64,000 nucleotides of DNA from Wandonia sp964447015 (GTDB lineage: Bacteria > Bacteroidota > Bacteroidia > Flavobacteriales_D > Crocinitomicaceae). The stretch lies in the NCBI GenBank assembly GCA_964447015.1, contig CAYUQU010000008.1, forward strand, positions 1 through 64,000, in the 5' to 3' direction. Under the pieces are notes generated by a model. That model saw only the letters and a program-made list of their open reading frames with translations. It ran no database searches and was not told the DNA's origin. Every line of letters starts with the position of its first letter. The first letter of the stretch is position 1. Position numbers and translations under genes: made by a program. Positions 27,055-36,717 of the stretch are shown here, in pieces.

Positions 27055-28152
27055 ATGACACAAGAACGATTCAGAACAATTTGGCTAAAAAATTCAACAA
27101 CAGTTGAAGTTATAGATCAACGAATTTTACCTCATCAGTTTGCTACAGTAGAATTGAACACATGTGATGATGCTGTAGACGCAATCAGAAAAATGATTGT
27201 TCGCGGAGCTCCTTTGATTGGGGCAACAGCTTCTTATGGAGTCTATTTGGCTTTATTGGAAATAAAATCTGGGGCAAAACCTCAAAATTATATTCACAGA
27301 GCGTTTGAAGATTTAGCCAACTCACGCCCAACTGCAGTGAATTTATTTTGGGCACTGGATCGTATGAAAAAAGCTGTTTTTGCTTCAATCGAATTGGATG
27401 AGCAAATTCAACTCGCTCTTGAAGAAGCCAACCAAATCGTAGAAGACGATGTAGAAACATGTCGCATGATAGGTGTACATGGATTGACTATTATAGAAAA
27501 AATTTGGGAAGACAACGGACATAAAACAGTTAATATTCTTACGCACTGTAACGCTGGAATGCTAGGATGCATAGAGTGGGGAACTGTAACTTCTCCAATT
27601 TATCAAGCCAAACAAAAAGGAATTGATCTTCACGTCTGGGTTGATGAGACAAGACCAAGAAATCAGGGGTCTAACCTCACCGCTTTTGAATTGACTAAGC
27701 ACGGCATTCCTCACACATTGATTGTAGACAACACAGGAGGCCATCTAATGCAACACAATATGGTTGACATGGTAATTGTAGGAACAGACCGTACAACGCG
27801 CCAGGGAGACGTTGCAAACAAAATAGGAACGTATTTGAAAGCTCTTGCCGCAAACGATAATAAAATTCCGTTCTATGTAGCGCTTCCATCCACAACAATA
27901 GATTGGACAATTAACGATGGTTTGAAAGAAATTCCAATTGAAGAGCGTGATGAAAATGAAGTGAGAACCGTGTTTGGAAAATTAGAATCCGGTGAATTAG
28001 CCTCTGTACTCATTTGCCCAGAAACAACACGTGCAGCAAACTATGGATTTGATGTTACTCCAGCAAGATTGGTAACCGCTTTAATTACCGACCGAGGAGT
28101 TTGCTCTGCATCAGAAGAAGGATTAACAAGTTTATTCCCCGAGCACAAGTAA
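27055..28152 (+). CDS. mtnA: S-methyl-5-thioribose-1-phosphate isomerase
   Basis: 365 aa member of the eIF2B-alpha-related isomerase family; it makes 5-methylthioribulose-1-phosphate for MtnB. Signatures: IRKMIVRGAPLIGATASYG (51-), NILTHCNAGMLGCIEWGT with the catalytic Cys, DETRPRNQGSNLTAFEL, and MVDMVIVGTDRTTRQGDVANKIGT with the catalytic Asp. Last gene of the salvage set. The upstream steps, the MTA nucleosidase and MTR kinase (or an MTA phosphorylase), are not in this window. Confidence 0.94.
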   Translation: MTQERFRTIWLKNSTTVEVIDQRILPHQFATVELNTCDDAVDAIRKMIVRGAPLIGATASYGVYLALLEIKSGAKPQNYIHRAFEDLANSRPTAVNLFWALDRMKKAVFASIELDEQIQLALEEANQIVEDDVETCRMIGVHGLTIIEKIWEDNGHKTVNILTHCNAGMLGCIEWGTVTSPIYQAKQKGIDLHVWVDETRPRNQGSNLTAFELTKHGIPHTLIVDNTGGHLMQHNMVDMVIVGTDRTTRQGDVANKIGTYLKALAANDNKIPFYVALPSTTIDWTINDGLKEIPIEERDENEVRTVFGKLESGELASVLICPETTRAANYGFDVTPARLVTALITDRGVCSASEEGLTSLFPEHK

Positions 28153-28159
28153 AGATAAA

Positions 28160-29620
28160 ATGATGAAAACGTGCGCTGTTATTGGTTCTGGAATTGCAGG
28201 AATGGCTTCGGCTCTTCGTGCAAAAAAGAAGGGTTATAACGTTACTGTCTATGAGCGAAATAATACTCCTGGAGGAAAAATAAGCGAGTGGAATAAAAAC
28301 GGTTATCGCTTTGACTTAGGCCCATCAGTGTTCACGCTTCCAGAATTGATTGACGAATTATTCACGTTATTTGATAAAAACCCTCGCGACTATTTTGAAT
28401 ATACACAGCTCAACCCCACTTTTAGCTACTTCTACGAAGACGGAACCATCATTCGAGCACACGCTGATGTCAACTTATTTGCAAAAGAAATAGAGAACAA
28501 AACCACCGATAGCGCAGAGCAAGTTCACCGCTATTTGAAAGATGTGGCACGTATTTACGACATTACCAATGAAGTATTCATTGAACAGTCCCTTCATATT
28601 GCCACAAATTTCTTGAAAAAGAAAGTAGTTTCAGGGGTGTTGCAATTTCGTCACATTCACGCTTTTCATACAATGGATAAGGGGAATAAGCGTTTTTTCA
28701 AAGACCCAAAAAACATCCAACTGTTTAATTATTATGCGACTTATGTAGGGTCCAACCCTTTAGTTGCTCCAGCCACATTAAATGTAATACAACACCTAGA
28801 ATTAAACTTGGGTACATACATGTGTACTTCTGGAATGTACGGTGTGGTGAGCGCTTTGTACCAACTATCTCTAGACGTAGGAATTACGTTTGAATTTAAT
28901 ACTGTGGTTGAGCGAATTGTTGTGCACGATAAAAAAGCTGTTGGGATATTAGTAAAACAACGAGAAATTCCCTTTGATGCGATTATTTCCAATATGGACA
29001 TTCACCATACCTATGAGAACTTACTGCCTGAAATCAAACAGCCCAAGCGCATTTTAAATCAAGAACGATCAAACTCTGTTATTGTATTAAACTGGGCGGT
29101 TAAAAAAGAATTCGCTGACCTAGGAGTTCACAACATTTTCTTTTCAGTCAATCGAGATGAGGAATATCAGGCCATTTCTGACCGAAACAGTATGAGTGAC
29201 GACCCTTCTGTCTATCTGTACATTTCTTCGAAAATAGCTAAAAGCGATGCTCCTTCAGATTGCGAAAATTGGTTTCTATTAGTTAGTGTGCCGCACGACT
29301 CAGGACAAGATTGGGAAAGTATTGTAAAACGAGCATCAGAAAATTGCAAATCGAAAATCAATCGAATGTTGAATGTGGATATTGAAAATCACATTGAATT
29401 TGAACATTCCCTTTCACCAAAAGAAATCGCTGTTCACTATCTAGCCTATAAAGGTGCTGTCTTTGGGAACAGTGCAAATGGTCGTTTTGCTGCCTTTCTC
29501 CGTCATCCAAACTTTAAGCGATCTATCAAAAACCTTTATTTTGCTGGAGGAACAGTACACCCAGGAGCTGGAATTCCGATGTGTTTAAACTCAGCTAAAA
29601 TTGTGGAAGGCTTATTATAG
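28160..29620 (+). CDS. Carotenoid desaturase of the CrtI/CrtD family
   Basis: 486 aa FAD-dependent desaturase. The dinucleotide fold is VIGSGIAGMASALRAKKKGY at 8-27, followed by VYERNNTPGGKISEWNKNGY and RFDLGPSVFTLPELIDELF. The C-terminal signature is NLYFAGGTVHPGAGIPMCLN. The sequence is closest in feel to the Bacteroidota CrtD-like (hydroxycarotenoid 3,4-desaturase) branch rather than the main phytoene desaturase, but the two cannot be separated with certainty here. It starts 7 nt after mtnA, so it is probably read through from the salvage operon, although no metabolic link is obvious. No phytoene synthase or cyclase gene is nearby. Confidence 0.8.
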   Translation: MMKTCAVIGSGIAGMASALRAKKKGYNVTVYERNNTPGGKISEWNKNGYRFDLGPSVFTLPELIDELFTLFDKNPRDYFEYTQLNPTFSYFYEDGTIIRAHADVNLFAKEIENKTTDSAEQVHRYLKDVARIYDITNEVFIEQSLHIATNFLKKKVVSGVLQFRHIHAFHTMDKGNKRFFKDPKNIQLFNYYATYVGSNPLVAPATLNVIQHLELNLGTYMCTSGMYGVVSALYQLSLDVGITFEFNTVVERIVVHDKKAVGILVKQREIPFDAIISNMDIHHTYENLLPEIKQPKRILNQERSNSVIVLNWAVKKEFADLGVHNIFFSVNRDEEYQAISDRNSMSDDPSVYLYISSKIAKSDAPSDCENWFLLVSVPHDSGQDWESIVKRASENCKSKINRMLNVDIENHIEFEHSLSPKEIAVHYLAYKGAVFGNSANGRFAAFLRHPNFKRSIKNLYFAGGTVHPGAGIPMCLNSAKIVEGLL

Positions 29621-29655
29621 TCAGCCAATTGGCGCTATTTCTGTTATACCGTTTT

Positions 29656-30282
29656 TTAATTAAACCTCATTACCATCCCCAATCCAGATGGAGAGATTGT
29701 GACATTCTTCCACATCAGATCTAGCTTTTTGCCTGTTTTCTTAAGTAATGCAAACATAATCATGTCATATACAAACAAGTACCCTCCTTGTAAAACAAGT
29801 GACTGACCATAACCTCTAAAACGATTGCGCAGTGTACCTGTTTGGGTATTTCCATAATTAAAAAGCGCCCAACCTGTTACCATATAGCTCACATCAAGCC
29901 CAGCATTAAACAAGTAAATTGTTTGGAGTTTTTGTTGGTTTTTGTAGACACTTTCAAAGGTCAATTCTTTGGTCTTTTTGCGATACGTTCCTATCAATCC
30001 CGGCACTGCAATTCCCACATTCACCACATTCCAAAAAGCATTCATTTGGTGAAAATATCTGGCGTCTCCTGTGCTTTGAAAGTAACCTATTCCGCCCACG
30101 ACGAGATTTGCACCTGCCCATGCATTTAGTGAGATCATTCCATTTCGGGTCAGTTGCGTTTGTCGAGCGTCAATTTCTTTTAACAAGAGAGACGTTTCAT
30201 TGTTTTTGTCTTGGCTAAATGAGGCAATAGCAACACACATTGTACAGAATATTATAAATGTTAGTTTTTTCATCCTTTTCAT
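29656..30282 (-). CDS. Conserved Bacteroidota membrane protein (DUF6992-like)
   Basis: 208 aa. A signal peptide (LTFIIFCTMCVAIASFSQ) is followed by three or four hydrophobic segments with the pattern LNAWAGANLVVGGIGYF, MNAFWNVVNVGIAVPGLIG, YLFNAGLDVSYMVTGWALF and LVLQGGYLFVYDMIMFAL. I believe it belongs to the DUF6992 group, but this is from memory of the pattern. No catalytic residues are visible and the function is unknown. It is the last gene of the minus-strand run from 38183, 42 nt after the S41 protease gene. Confidence 0.6.
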   Translation of the reverse strand: MKRMKKLTFIIFCTMCVAIASFSQDKNNETSLLLKEIDARQTQLTRNGMISLNAWAGANLVVGGIGYFQSTGDARYFHQMNAFWNVVNVGIAVPGLIGTYRKKTKELTFESVYKNQQKLQTIYLFNAGLDVSYMVTGWALFNYGNTQTGTLRNRFRGYGQSLVLQGGYLFVYDMIMFALLKKTGKKLDLMWKNVTISPSGLGMVMRFN

Positions 30283-30324
30283 TTTATTTATAACAAGCCT
30301 GATGCTCGATTGTTGACTTTGAAT

Positions 30325-31326
30325 TTATTCAAGTTCAGCAATTGCTCGATCCAAAATTTCATCTTTTGTCAAATCAGTCCAATCAAACGACTCAAAAATA
30401 TCGGGAGGCACGCCTTCCTCTGCATAATTATTTCCTTGTAAATCGAGCAACTGGCTTATGCTAAACCGATATGTCCAACCATTTGGAAGTTGACCTCCAT
30501 TAGGCAGTCCACCTCCACCTCCAGTTGTATCCCCCAACAACACAATATTTGGGATCGCTTTTGTGGCAAGAGCAAACATAGTTGTTGCGCTGTAAGACCC
30601 CTTGTCTATCAACACAACAACAGGTTTAGTGAAGACCGTGCCACCATATGTATTAATCATAAAGTTGGACGGTTCGGTAAAATCATTGTGATTGGGTCCA
30701 TTGCGCGTTCGGAAATAACCCACAACTCTACTTTGGTCATTAAATCTTTCAAGTAAAAGAGGCACATTAAATATGCTTCCCCCTCCATTTGACCTTAGAT
30801 CCAACACCAAACCATTTGTACTTTGATAACGATCAAGCACAAAACTTAACTGATTTGGAAAAAAAGACTCCATAAAACTCCCATATCGAACATAACCTAC
30901 ATTGGCTCCATCTATAAAACCATGACTAAAAGGGCCTGTGTAATAGCGTTCGGAAACATAATTTTCCCAAACCGTGGTAGAATGATAGTTTAAGTTGGCC
31001 TGTTGGGGTTGTGAATAGACTGACACGTTGAATGGTGAAACTAAATTCGTATGATCATCTCTCAGTTCTTTTAACATATTCGCCAGCACATTAAACAATT
31101 GTTCTTCGCTCATCTCTGGTGACAACTGTGCCAAATATGTTGATTTAACTTGTTCCCAATTTACTTGTTTTAGCTCAAAATAGCTGTACTTAATATCTAC
31201 TTGATTCCACAAATACTCAAAATTCTCATAAGGGTCTGATGTACCTTGATCAGGTCCGTATAGAATTTTCTCGCATGAAAGTAAAGCACCCACAAGAAAA
31301 CTTAACGCTATAATTCCTTTTTTCAT
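30325..31326 (-). CDS. S41 family peptidase, lipoprotein
   Basis: 333 aa. The lipobox LLSC puts the acylated Cys at residue 18. The N-terminal ~100 residues form the helical lid seen in S41 proteases (NQVDIKYSYFELKQVNW, LKELRDDHTNLVS). No PDZ domain is evident between this part and the core. The protease core has LVLDLRSNGGG (173-183), the nucleophile region LIDKGSYSATTMFAL (Ser244/Ser246) and GDTTGGGGGLPNG. The tail EEGVPPDI is usual for the family. It probably acts on periplasmic or cell-surface peptides. It starts 6 nt after the outer-membrane-type protein gene, so the two are co-transcribed. Confidence 0.88.
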   Translation of the reverse strand: MKKGIIALSFLVGALLSCEKILYGPDQGTSDPYENFEYLWNQVDIKYSYFELKQVNWEQVKSTYLAQLSPEMSEEQLFNVLANMLKELRDDHTNLVSPFNVSVYSQPQQANLNYHSTTVWENYVSERYYTGPFSHGFIDGANVGYVRYGSFMESFFPNQLSFVLDRYQSTNGLVLDLRSNGGGSIFNVPLLLERFNDQSRVVGYFRTRNGPNHNDFTEPSNFMINTYGGTVFTKPVVVLIDKGSYSATTMFALATKAIPNIVLLGDTTGGGGGLPNGGQLPNGWTYRFSISQLLDLQGNNYAEEGVPPDIFESFDWTDLTKDEILDRAIAELE

Positions 31327-31332
31327 AACTTC

Positions 31333-32247
31333 TTATTTTCTGTGAAACATTAACGAAAACCCCAGTCGGTGGTTTGCCCACTGAAAGGCTTCAAATCTAC
31401 CCGGTGAATGAGCGGCCTCCCACATATAAAAAAACTTAATTCCATTTCCATTAGGGCGAAACTTTGTAAATTCAAGTCTTGTGCCCAAGCGCCATCCATT
31501 AACAGACCACTTATAATCTGCAAAATAATACCCAAACACACCTGTATCACTACCATTAAATTCTGCATCAAAAGAATATGCATACCCTGGTCTGTAGTTC
31601 ATATTCAATACGCCTATATTGAGCAAAAGGGCTATCCTCCGTTTAACAGGTTGTAGTTTTCTTTTTATAAACCAAAATGAAAATTCTTTTGCCTGCTTTC
31701 TAGAAATATCTAGGCTAATTTTGCTCGACAACATAAGGTTAAACATTGGATCGACTCCTATTCCGCTATTTCCTAAGCTCGGATTACCTCGTACGGGAAG
31801 AGTAATATACATCGAGCCACCTACAAGCCAATCAATCCGCGGAGAAGATACCAGCCTAATTCTCCTCAAATAATGGTGATAAATCTCAGCACGAACAACA
31901 TACGATCGACTTGATGATTGGAAAAAATCACTTTTCGGTGATTTAGAACGAGTAAATGCCCCTAGAAGATCTGCTTCAATAACAGATTCATACTTCTGTT
32001 TGTTCCAAATCCAGTCCAATTTTATATGAGCTCCTGCTCCCTGATAAAACAAAGGCGATGTAGCAAAATCACGAAATGTAACATAGCTAAGCCCGACAGA
32101 AGTAGCAAAATATGAAATCCCATTTTTTCGTTTCGGAGTCGTGTCGCTAATTTCTTGTGAAAAAGCTAGTTGAGGTCTACCAAACAAAAAGACACTCACA
32201 ATTATAAGCTGAATTACACTAAAACAAAAACCGATCAGTTTGTACAT
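31333..32247 (-). CDS. Hypothetical exported protein, probable outer-membrane beta-barrel
   Basis: 304 aa. A signal-peptide-like N-terminus (IGFCFSVIQLIIVSVFLFG...AFSQ) is followed by alternating aromatic/polar strands (ISYFATSVGLSYVTFRDF, HIKLDWIWNKQKYESVIEADLLGAF, WRLGTRLEFTKF) and a C-terminus ending in LGFSLMFHRK. This looks like a small outer-membrane barrel. I do not recognise the family. It sits between the MBOAT gene (48 nt upstream) and the S41 lipoprotein (6 nt downstream), which suggests a cell-envelope role. Confidence 0.5.
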   Translation of the reverse strand: MYKLIGFCFSVIQLIIVSVFLFGRPQLAFSQEISDTTPKRKNGISYFATSVGLSYVTFRDFATSPLFYQGAGAHIKLDWIWNKQKYESVIEADLLGAFTRSKSPKSDFFQSSSRSYVVRAEIYHHYLRRIRLVSSPRIDWLVGGSMYITLPVRGNPSLGNSGIGVDPMFNLMLSSKISLDISRKQAKEFSFWFIKRKLQPVKRRIALLLNIGVLNMNYRPGYAYSFDAEFNGSDTGVFGYYFADYKWSVNGWRLGTRLEFTKFRPNGNGIKFFYMWEAAHSPGRFEAFQWANHRLGFSLMFHRK

Positions 32248-32294
32248 ATCCTTTCACTATTCCCCAAACGTAAACCTTTTATACAAATATATTA

Positions 32295-33971
32295 CTAAAA
32301 CTGGAAGTAAATAAACGGTTGTAGGTCGCTGGAAATAAATTGGATTATCATAAAAACAGTACCCACTACAATAGCCGCTTTTACTGGTAAAGGACTTTTT
32401 ATAAATGCATTTTTATAGCCCTCTTTAAACGTCGTAGGTAACCAATGTACAACAAAACCAAACAGCATCGCAAGGAAAACCCATTTATAGCTAACAAGTA
32501 TCTGCCAAGCCAAGTCAATTTTAAAATTGGTACTCATGCTATGAATCATTTGCTCTACAGTTTCGAGGTCATCGGCACGGAAGAAAATTCGAGTAGCCGT
32601 TATAAACAAAAAGGTGACTCCTATGGCATAAATTTTAACCAACCTGCTATTTGAGTTTTTAAACGGGCTAATGCGGCTCCAGTACTTATACCAAACGACA
32701 CCAAGACCATTTAACCCTCCCCAGATTACAAAATTCCACGAAGCACCGTGCCATAGCCCGCCAAACAACATAGTGATCATTAAATTAATATCTCTTATTA
32801 TTGCCTTTTTAAGCCCTGGAAAAAGAGCGGCCAATCCAACTATCATTGCTGCGACACCAGCAAAAATCAAAAAGAACCACATGTTGCCGCTAAGCAAAAC
32901 AATTACCGAAAGAATAAGTGTCAATGAGATCCACGTTCCCCATGTAGAGTTTCGATTTCCTCCTAACGGAATGTACAAATAGTCTTTAAGCCAAGTGGAA
33001 AGAGAGATGTGCCAACGCCCCCAAAACTCTGCTGTACTCTGTGCTTTGTATGGCGAATTAAAATTGAGTGGAAGATAGAATCCCATTAACATCGCTACCC
33101 CAATAGCAATATCAGTATATCCTGAAAAATCACAGTATACCTGAAGCGAATAGCCAATTAAAGCCATCATGCTTTCAAAACCGGTGTACATACCGGGGTT
33201 GTCGAACACACGATCGATAAAATTGACGGCTATATAGTCACCAAGCACCATCTTCTTAACAAGCCCGTTCAATATTAGAAAAACCGCTGTGCCAAAAACT
33301 TGTTTTGAGATGTTATAAGGCTTGTAAATCTGTGGTACAAACTCGTTTGCACGAACAATTGGTCCAGCAACAAGTTGAGGAAAAAACGATACATAAAAAC
33401 CAAAATCCACTAAGTTTTTTACGGGTTCAATCCGCTTTCTATAGATATCTACGGTATAACTAATTGTTTGGAAAGTAAAGAAGGAAATCCCTACTGGAAG
33501 AATAATTTTATTGACATTAAAATGTGTCCCTAGCCACTCATTTGACCAGTGAGACAAGTGGTTAAACACTTCGTAATCTGTGTGAAAAACATCGTTATAA
33601 CTCTCAGTAAAAAAGTACGCGTATTTGAAGTACATCAACACACCGAGGTTTATCGTTATACTCAACGCTACCAGCCACAGCCTTGCTCGCTGAGAAACGC
33701 TCCGATATACAGCTTCTCCTATATAAAAATCGGTGACCGTGCTGAACAAGAGCAATATAAAAAACAGGTGACTTGTTTTATAGTAAAAGAACAAGCTGAT
33801 AAGGAACAGATAACCATTTCTTAGCGCAATTTTCTTGTAAACAATAGCGTAAATAGAGTATGCGATAATAAAATACCCCCAAAATGAAAATTTTGTAAAA
33901 ATCATCGGAGACGCAGAATTGAAGCTCATAATCTGAACCAAATAATTCCAGCTATTTTCCAACCAATCCAT
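32295..33971 (-). CDS. MBOAT family membrane-bound O-acyltransferase (AlgI/PatA-like)
   Basis: 558 aa with about 11-12 membrane segments. The MBOAT signatures are clear: WGRWHISLSTWLKDYLYIPL with His321, and the invariant catalytic His408 in FGGLWHGASWNFVIWGG. PVGISFFTFQTISYTVDIYR is typical of the AlgI/PatA/DltB-like branch. Such proteins pass acyl (often acetyl) groups across the inner membrane to a periplasmic transferase. Its start overlaps the stop of the preceding SGNH gene (TAATG). Together with the two SGNH proteins it forms a plausible acetyl-relay system. The acceptor polymer is not known from sequence. Confidence 0.9.
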   Translation of the reverse strand: MDWLENSWNYLVQIMSFNSASPMIFTKFSFWGYFIIAYSIYAIVYKKIALRNGYLFLISLFFYYKTSHLFFILLLFSTVTDFYIGEAVYRSVSQRARLWLVALSITINLGVLMYFKYAYFFTESYNDVFHTDYEVFNHLSHWSNEWLGTHFNVNKIILPVGISFFTFQTISYTVDIYRKRIEPVKNLVDFGFYVSFFPQLVAGPIVRANEFVPQIYKPYNISKQVFGTAVFLILNGLVKKMVLGDYIAVNFIDRVFDNPGMYTGFESMMALIGYSLQVYCDFSGYTDIAIGVAMLMGFYLPLNFNSPYKAQSTAEFWGRWHISLSTWLKDYLYIPLGGNRNSTWGTWISLTLILSVIVLLSGNMWFFLIFAGVAAMIVGLAALFPGLKKAIIRDINLMITMLFGGLWHGASWNFVIWGGLNGLGVVWYKYWSRISPFKNSNSRLVKIYAIGVTFLFITATRIFFRADDLETVEQMIHSMSTNFKIDLAWQILVSYKWVFLAMLFGFVVHWLPTTFKEGYKNAFIKSPLPVKAAIVVGTVFMIIQFISSDLQPFIYFQF

Positions 33972-35203
33972 TAATTCTGTCCTATTAAATAGTTGTCGTA
34001 TGCTTCCATAAGTGCATTAAATAACAAATCACCAATCAAATTATACCCCTCTGTTGTAAAGTGGATTCGGTCATTTTTGAGTAATCCTCTTGCGTTCCAG
34101 ATATTAGCACTTTTAAGCCCCCCCATCACTTCAAACATATCCCAAACAGCTCCATTGTGTTTTTCTGCTAGGCTATACATTGCTTTTTGGGCAATTAATC
34201 CGTTTGTATTTAACTTTTTGTTGTATCCATAACTATCGTTGTTCGTAAGGAAGACAAAAAACGTATTAGGATTTACCGATTTTATTTTTTTAATAATTTC
34301 ATCATAATTTCGCTCAAAACCCTGTTGATTGAAATTTGATCCGTGTGCGTCATTAATTCCAATTCCAAAAAACACAATATCTGGGCTTAAAACCTTCATG
34401 TGTTCTGTAAACAACTCACACTTCAAAAACGAAAGTGTACTTGCGCCGTTTACCCCTATTGAATTGTACGTAATTCCTGGTTCATCATTTTCAAGATACA
34501 AGCCATACAAAATGAATTGCTTTTGCAGACTATCTGTTTTTTGAACACTAAATTCGAGTGTGTCTGTAGGATAAATAAGTTCAATTACAGAAAACCCTGA
34601 ATCAGGGTAATTGTGAATACAAGCAGAATCTCGACCTAACCAACGAAGGCTATAAGCGAGGCTGTCGACTTCATGTAGAACCTTGATACGTTTAAAATTG
34701 TGTTCAAGGTTTTTCTTCTTATCAAAGATGATTTGTATGCTTGAATTTGTGTCAGAGGTGTATACGCTTATGCCTGAAACACCAAGTTTTGTGTCGAGAT
34801 TTTTACTCACATTGCGCACAGAAGACCAATTTCCTGTGTAGCTAACACTGTAATCATAAGGGCCGTTTGTTTTTGCAATTTTAAAAGGAAAAACCAATCC
34901 TCTTGATCCTTGTTGATTGGGGATATAGTTCCCTAGTAACTGCCGCATTCTATTGGAGTATATATCTGCTTGAATATGAGACCCGCCAAAATGAACCACG
35001 TTAATTTTGCCCTCACCAAAAAGCATCAGATTTGCTATTTTTTGGAAAAAACTATTGCTAAATTCCTTTGACGCAGGAAACACAAGTGAACTATGGTTTT
35101 CGTGAATATAATCTGCATCAGGGATTTCCGCACGAATGGGCTGCCCAAAAAGAAAAGGAGATGAGAGCATCAACACAAATACTATGTTCAATAGGTTTTT
35201 CAT
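33971..35203 (-). CDS. Periplasmic SGNH-hydrolase-like protein, partner of the MBOAT protein
   Basis: 410 aa with signal peptide (LLNIVFVLMLSSPFLFGQ). SGNH blocks: VVHFGGSHIQADIYSNRM with candidate nucleophile Ser75, block III VFFGIGINDAHGS, and block V DRIHFTTEGYNLIGD with Asp378 and His381. The catalytic triad appears complete. In known MBOAT/SGNH pairs (AlgI with AlgJ/AlgX, PatA with PatB) the soluble protein performs O-acetyl transfer to a polysaccharide. By analogy this protein is an acyltransferase or esterase in the periplasm. It overlaps the upstream gene by 4 nt (ATGA) and the downstream MBOAT gene by 1 nt. Confidence 0.8.
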   Translation of the reverse strand: MKNLLNIVFVLMLSSPFLFGQPIRAEIPDADYIHENHSSLVFPASKEFSNSFFQKIANLMLFGEGKINVVHFGGSHIQADIYSNRMRQLLGNYIPNQQGSRGLVFPFKIAKTNGPYDYSVSYTGNWSSVRNVSKNLDTKLGVSGISVYTSDTNSSIQIIFDKKKNLEHNFKRIKVLHEVDSLAYSLRWLGRDSACIHNYPDSGFSVIELIYPTDTLEFSVQKTDSLQKQFILYGLYLENDEPGITYNSIGVNGASTLSFLKCELFTEHMKVLSPDIVFFGIGINDAHGSNFNQQGFERNYDEIIKKIKSVNPNTFFVFLTNNDSYGYNKKLNTNGLIAQKAMYSLAEKHNGAVWDMFEVMGGLKSANIWNARGLLKNDRIHFTTEGYNLIGDLLFNALMEAYDNYLIGQN

Positions 35204-36717
35204 TCCTCTTTCTTCTTGGTTTTCATACGTTGTAAATATTGCTCATAATCTAGCATAAGCGACTCATAAAACACTTCTGCAACTTTTTGAGCCCCTCTGG
35301 GAGAGAAATGAATATAATCCTTAGCGGCAAGCGGTGGATTACTATCTACCCAGCTCGGCATTGAATTTTTTCCCCCCATCACCTCATACAAATCAAAATA
35401 AGCCCCACCCATCTCAAAAGTCGCGTCGCGTAAAGCATCGCGTACATCAGGCAAATTTGGGTAAGTTTGCATTTTCCCACCGATGTTTTTAGACATATCC
35501 GAGGGTCCGATAACAAGAAATGATGCGCCTGGACAAAGTTGTTTGATGCGCTTCATATTTCTCAAAAATTCTTTCCCAAAATTTTCCGCTTTCTTTTTAG
35601 AATCAACATAAGGCATTACGTTTCCGCCAAACTGTAGAATAATTAGTTTAGGATTTAATTCAGCATACATCTGCTTTGCTATGTCACTGTTCAGCTTATA
35701 AAAAATCGTTCCCGACCCCCCGCGCATTGAGACATTGTCCATCTGAATTCCTGTTGGTGTTTCGAGTGAAATTCCATAAACCTCAGGACTAGCAGCTCCA
35801 CTAAAAGTAACCGTAAGTTTACTTGGTTGTTTCTCAAGATCAAATGTTACAGTGTGTAGTTCAGTGTTGGCTTCAATTTGTTTTGACGCGACAATACCAT
35901 CATAAGAAATTTGAACAGTCACCGCAGCAGTATTGTGCCCCATAAAAATGCGCACACGATTAAAGTTTTTAACTGTTTCAGGAGCTCCCTTTCTTTGACT
36001 TATCGTCACAAAACCGCTAGAAAATGTTTTTTCAACAAGCACACTATCTAAGCTGTCTGCCATGTAATTATTGTACTTACACATAATTCCTGTCGAACCA
36101 TAACGTCCATCTATGGCTTTTGCGCCACCAGAACCAAATGCAGTATATCGAGTCCAGTTTTCAGAAGAAAATAAATTAATGCTCAAGCTGTGTGTAATGG
36201 CTAAAGGCGCTATCATTCCTACTCCACCACCACCAAATCGCGCCTGTAAACGCTTACGCACATACGAGGTAATTCTATCTTCCTCAATTTGTGAATCGCC
36301 ATAGTGAATAATGCGAATTGCATCAGATTTACCAGAAACCCCACTTAAGGCTTTAAAAAAAAGATCTAAACCATCTCGATTATCGTTTCCATATTGCAAA
36401 CGAGTCGGGTCTGCCTTTGCCATCTCAATTGCCGCATCAATACTATCTTGAACAGATTGATAATGTGCATTCCGCAATTCATCCAATCGCGCTTGAAGGC
36501 TATCTCTTCTTGATTGCATTAATTCTTCTACATCAATCTTCTCGTCTTTGGAAACAGAAAGCACATCATCTAGAGAAACAAAATAAAAGTCCTTTCCACC
36601 CACCTTCACTCCCTCTTCAGGCATAAAATACGAGATAAGAGCAAGAATAGAAAACACCGCCACAATAAAGGCAGCGATATTCTTAGGAGACATTATTTTA
36701 TTCTTCTCTTCTTCCAT
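35200..36717 (-). CDS. Membrane-anchored SGNH-hydrolase-like protein
   Basis: 505 aa. One N-terminal helix (13-32) anchors it, followed by a charged, probably coiled-coil stretch (58-105). The SGNH domain has IIHYGDSQIEEDRITSYVRK with Ser142, a carbohydrate-binding-like insert (residues ~200-330), block III ILQFGGNVMPYVDS, and DYIHFSPRGAQKVAE with Asp467 and His470. This GDSQ-type SGNH/CBM layout is common in Bacteroidota acylation loci. The start overlaps the LysM gene stop by 1 nt and the end overlaps the second SGNH gene by 4 nt, so the four genes are translationally coupled. Confidence 0.8.
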   Translation of the reverse strand: MEEEKNKIMSPKNIAAFIVAVFSILALISYFMPEEGVKVGGKDFYFVSLDDVLSVSKDEKIDVEELMQSRRDSLQARLDELRNAHYQSVQDSIDAAIEMAKADPTRLQYGNDNRDGLDLFFKALSGVSGKSDAIRIIHYGDSQIEEDRITSYVRKRLQARFGGGGVGMIAPLAITHSLSINLFSSENWTRYTAFGSGGAKAIDGRYGSTGIMCKYNNYMADSLDSVLVEKTFSSGFVTISQRKGAPETVKNFNRVRIFMGHNTAAVTVQISYDGIVASKQIEANTELHTVTFDLEKQPSKLTVTFSGAASPEVYGISLETPTGIQMDNVSMRGGSGTIFYKLNSDIAKQMYAELNPKLIILQFGGNVMPYVDSKKKAENFGKEFLRNMKRIKQLCPGASFLVIGPSDMSKNIGGKMQTYPNLPDVRDALRDATFEMGGAYFDLYEVMGGKNSMPSWVDSNPPLAAKDYIHFSPRGAQKVAEVFYESLMLDYEQYLQRMKTKKKEE

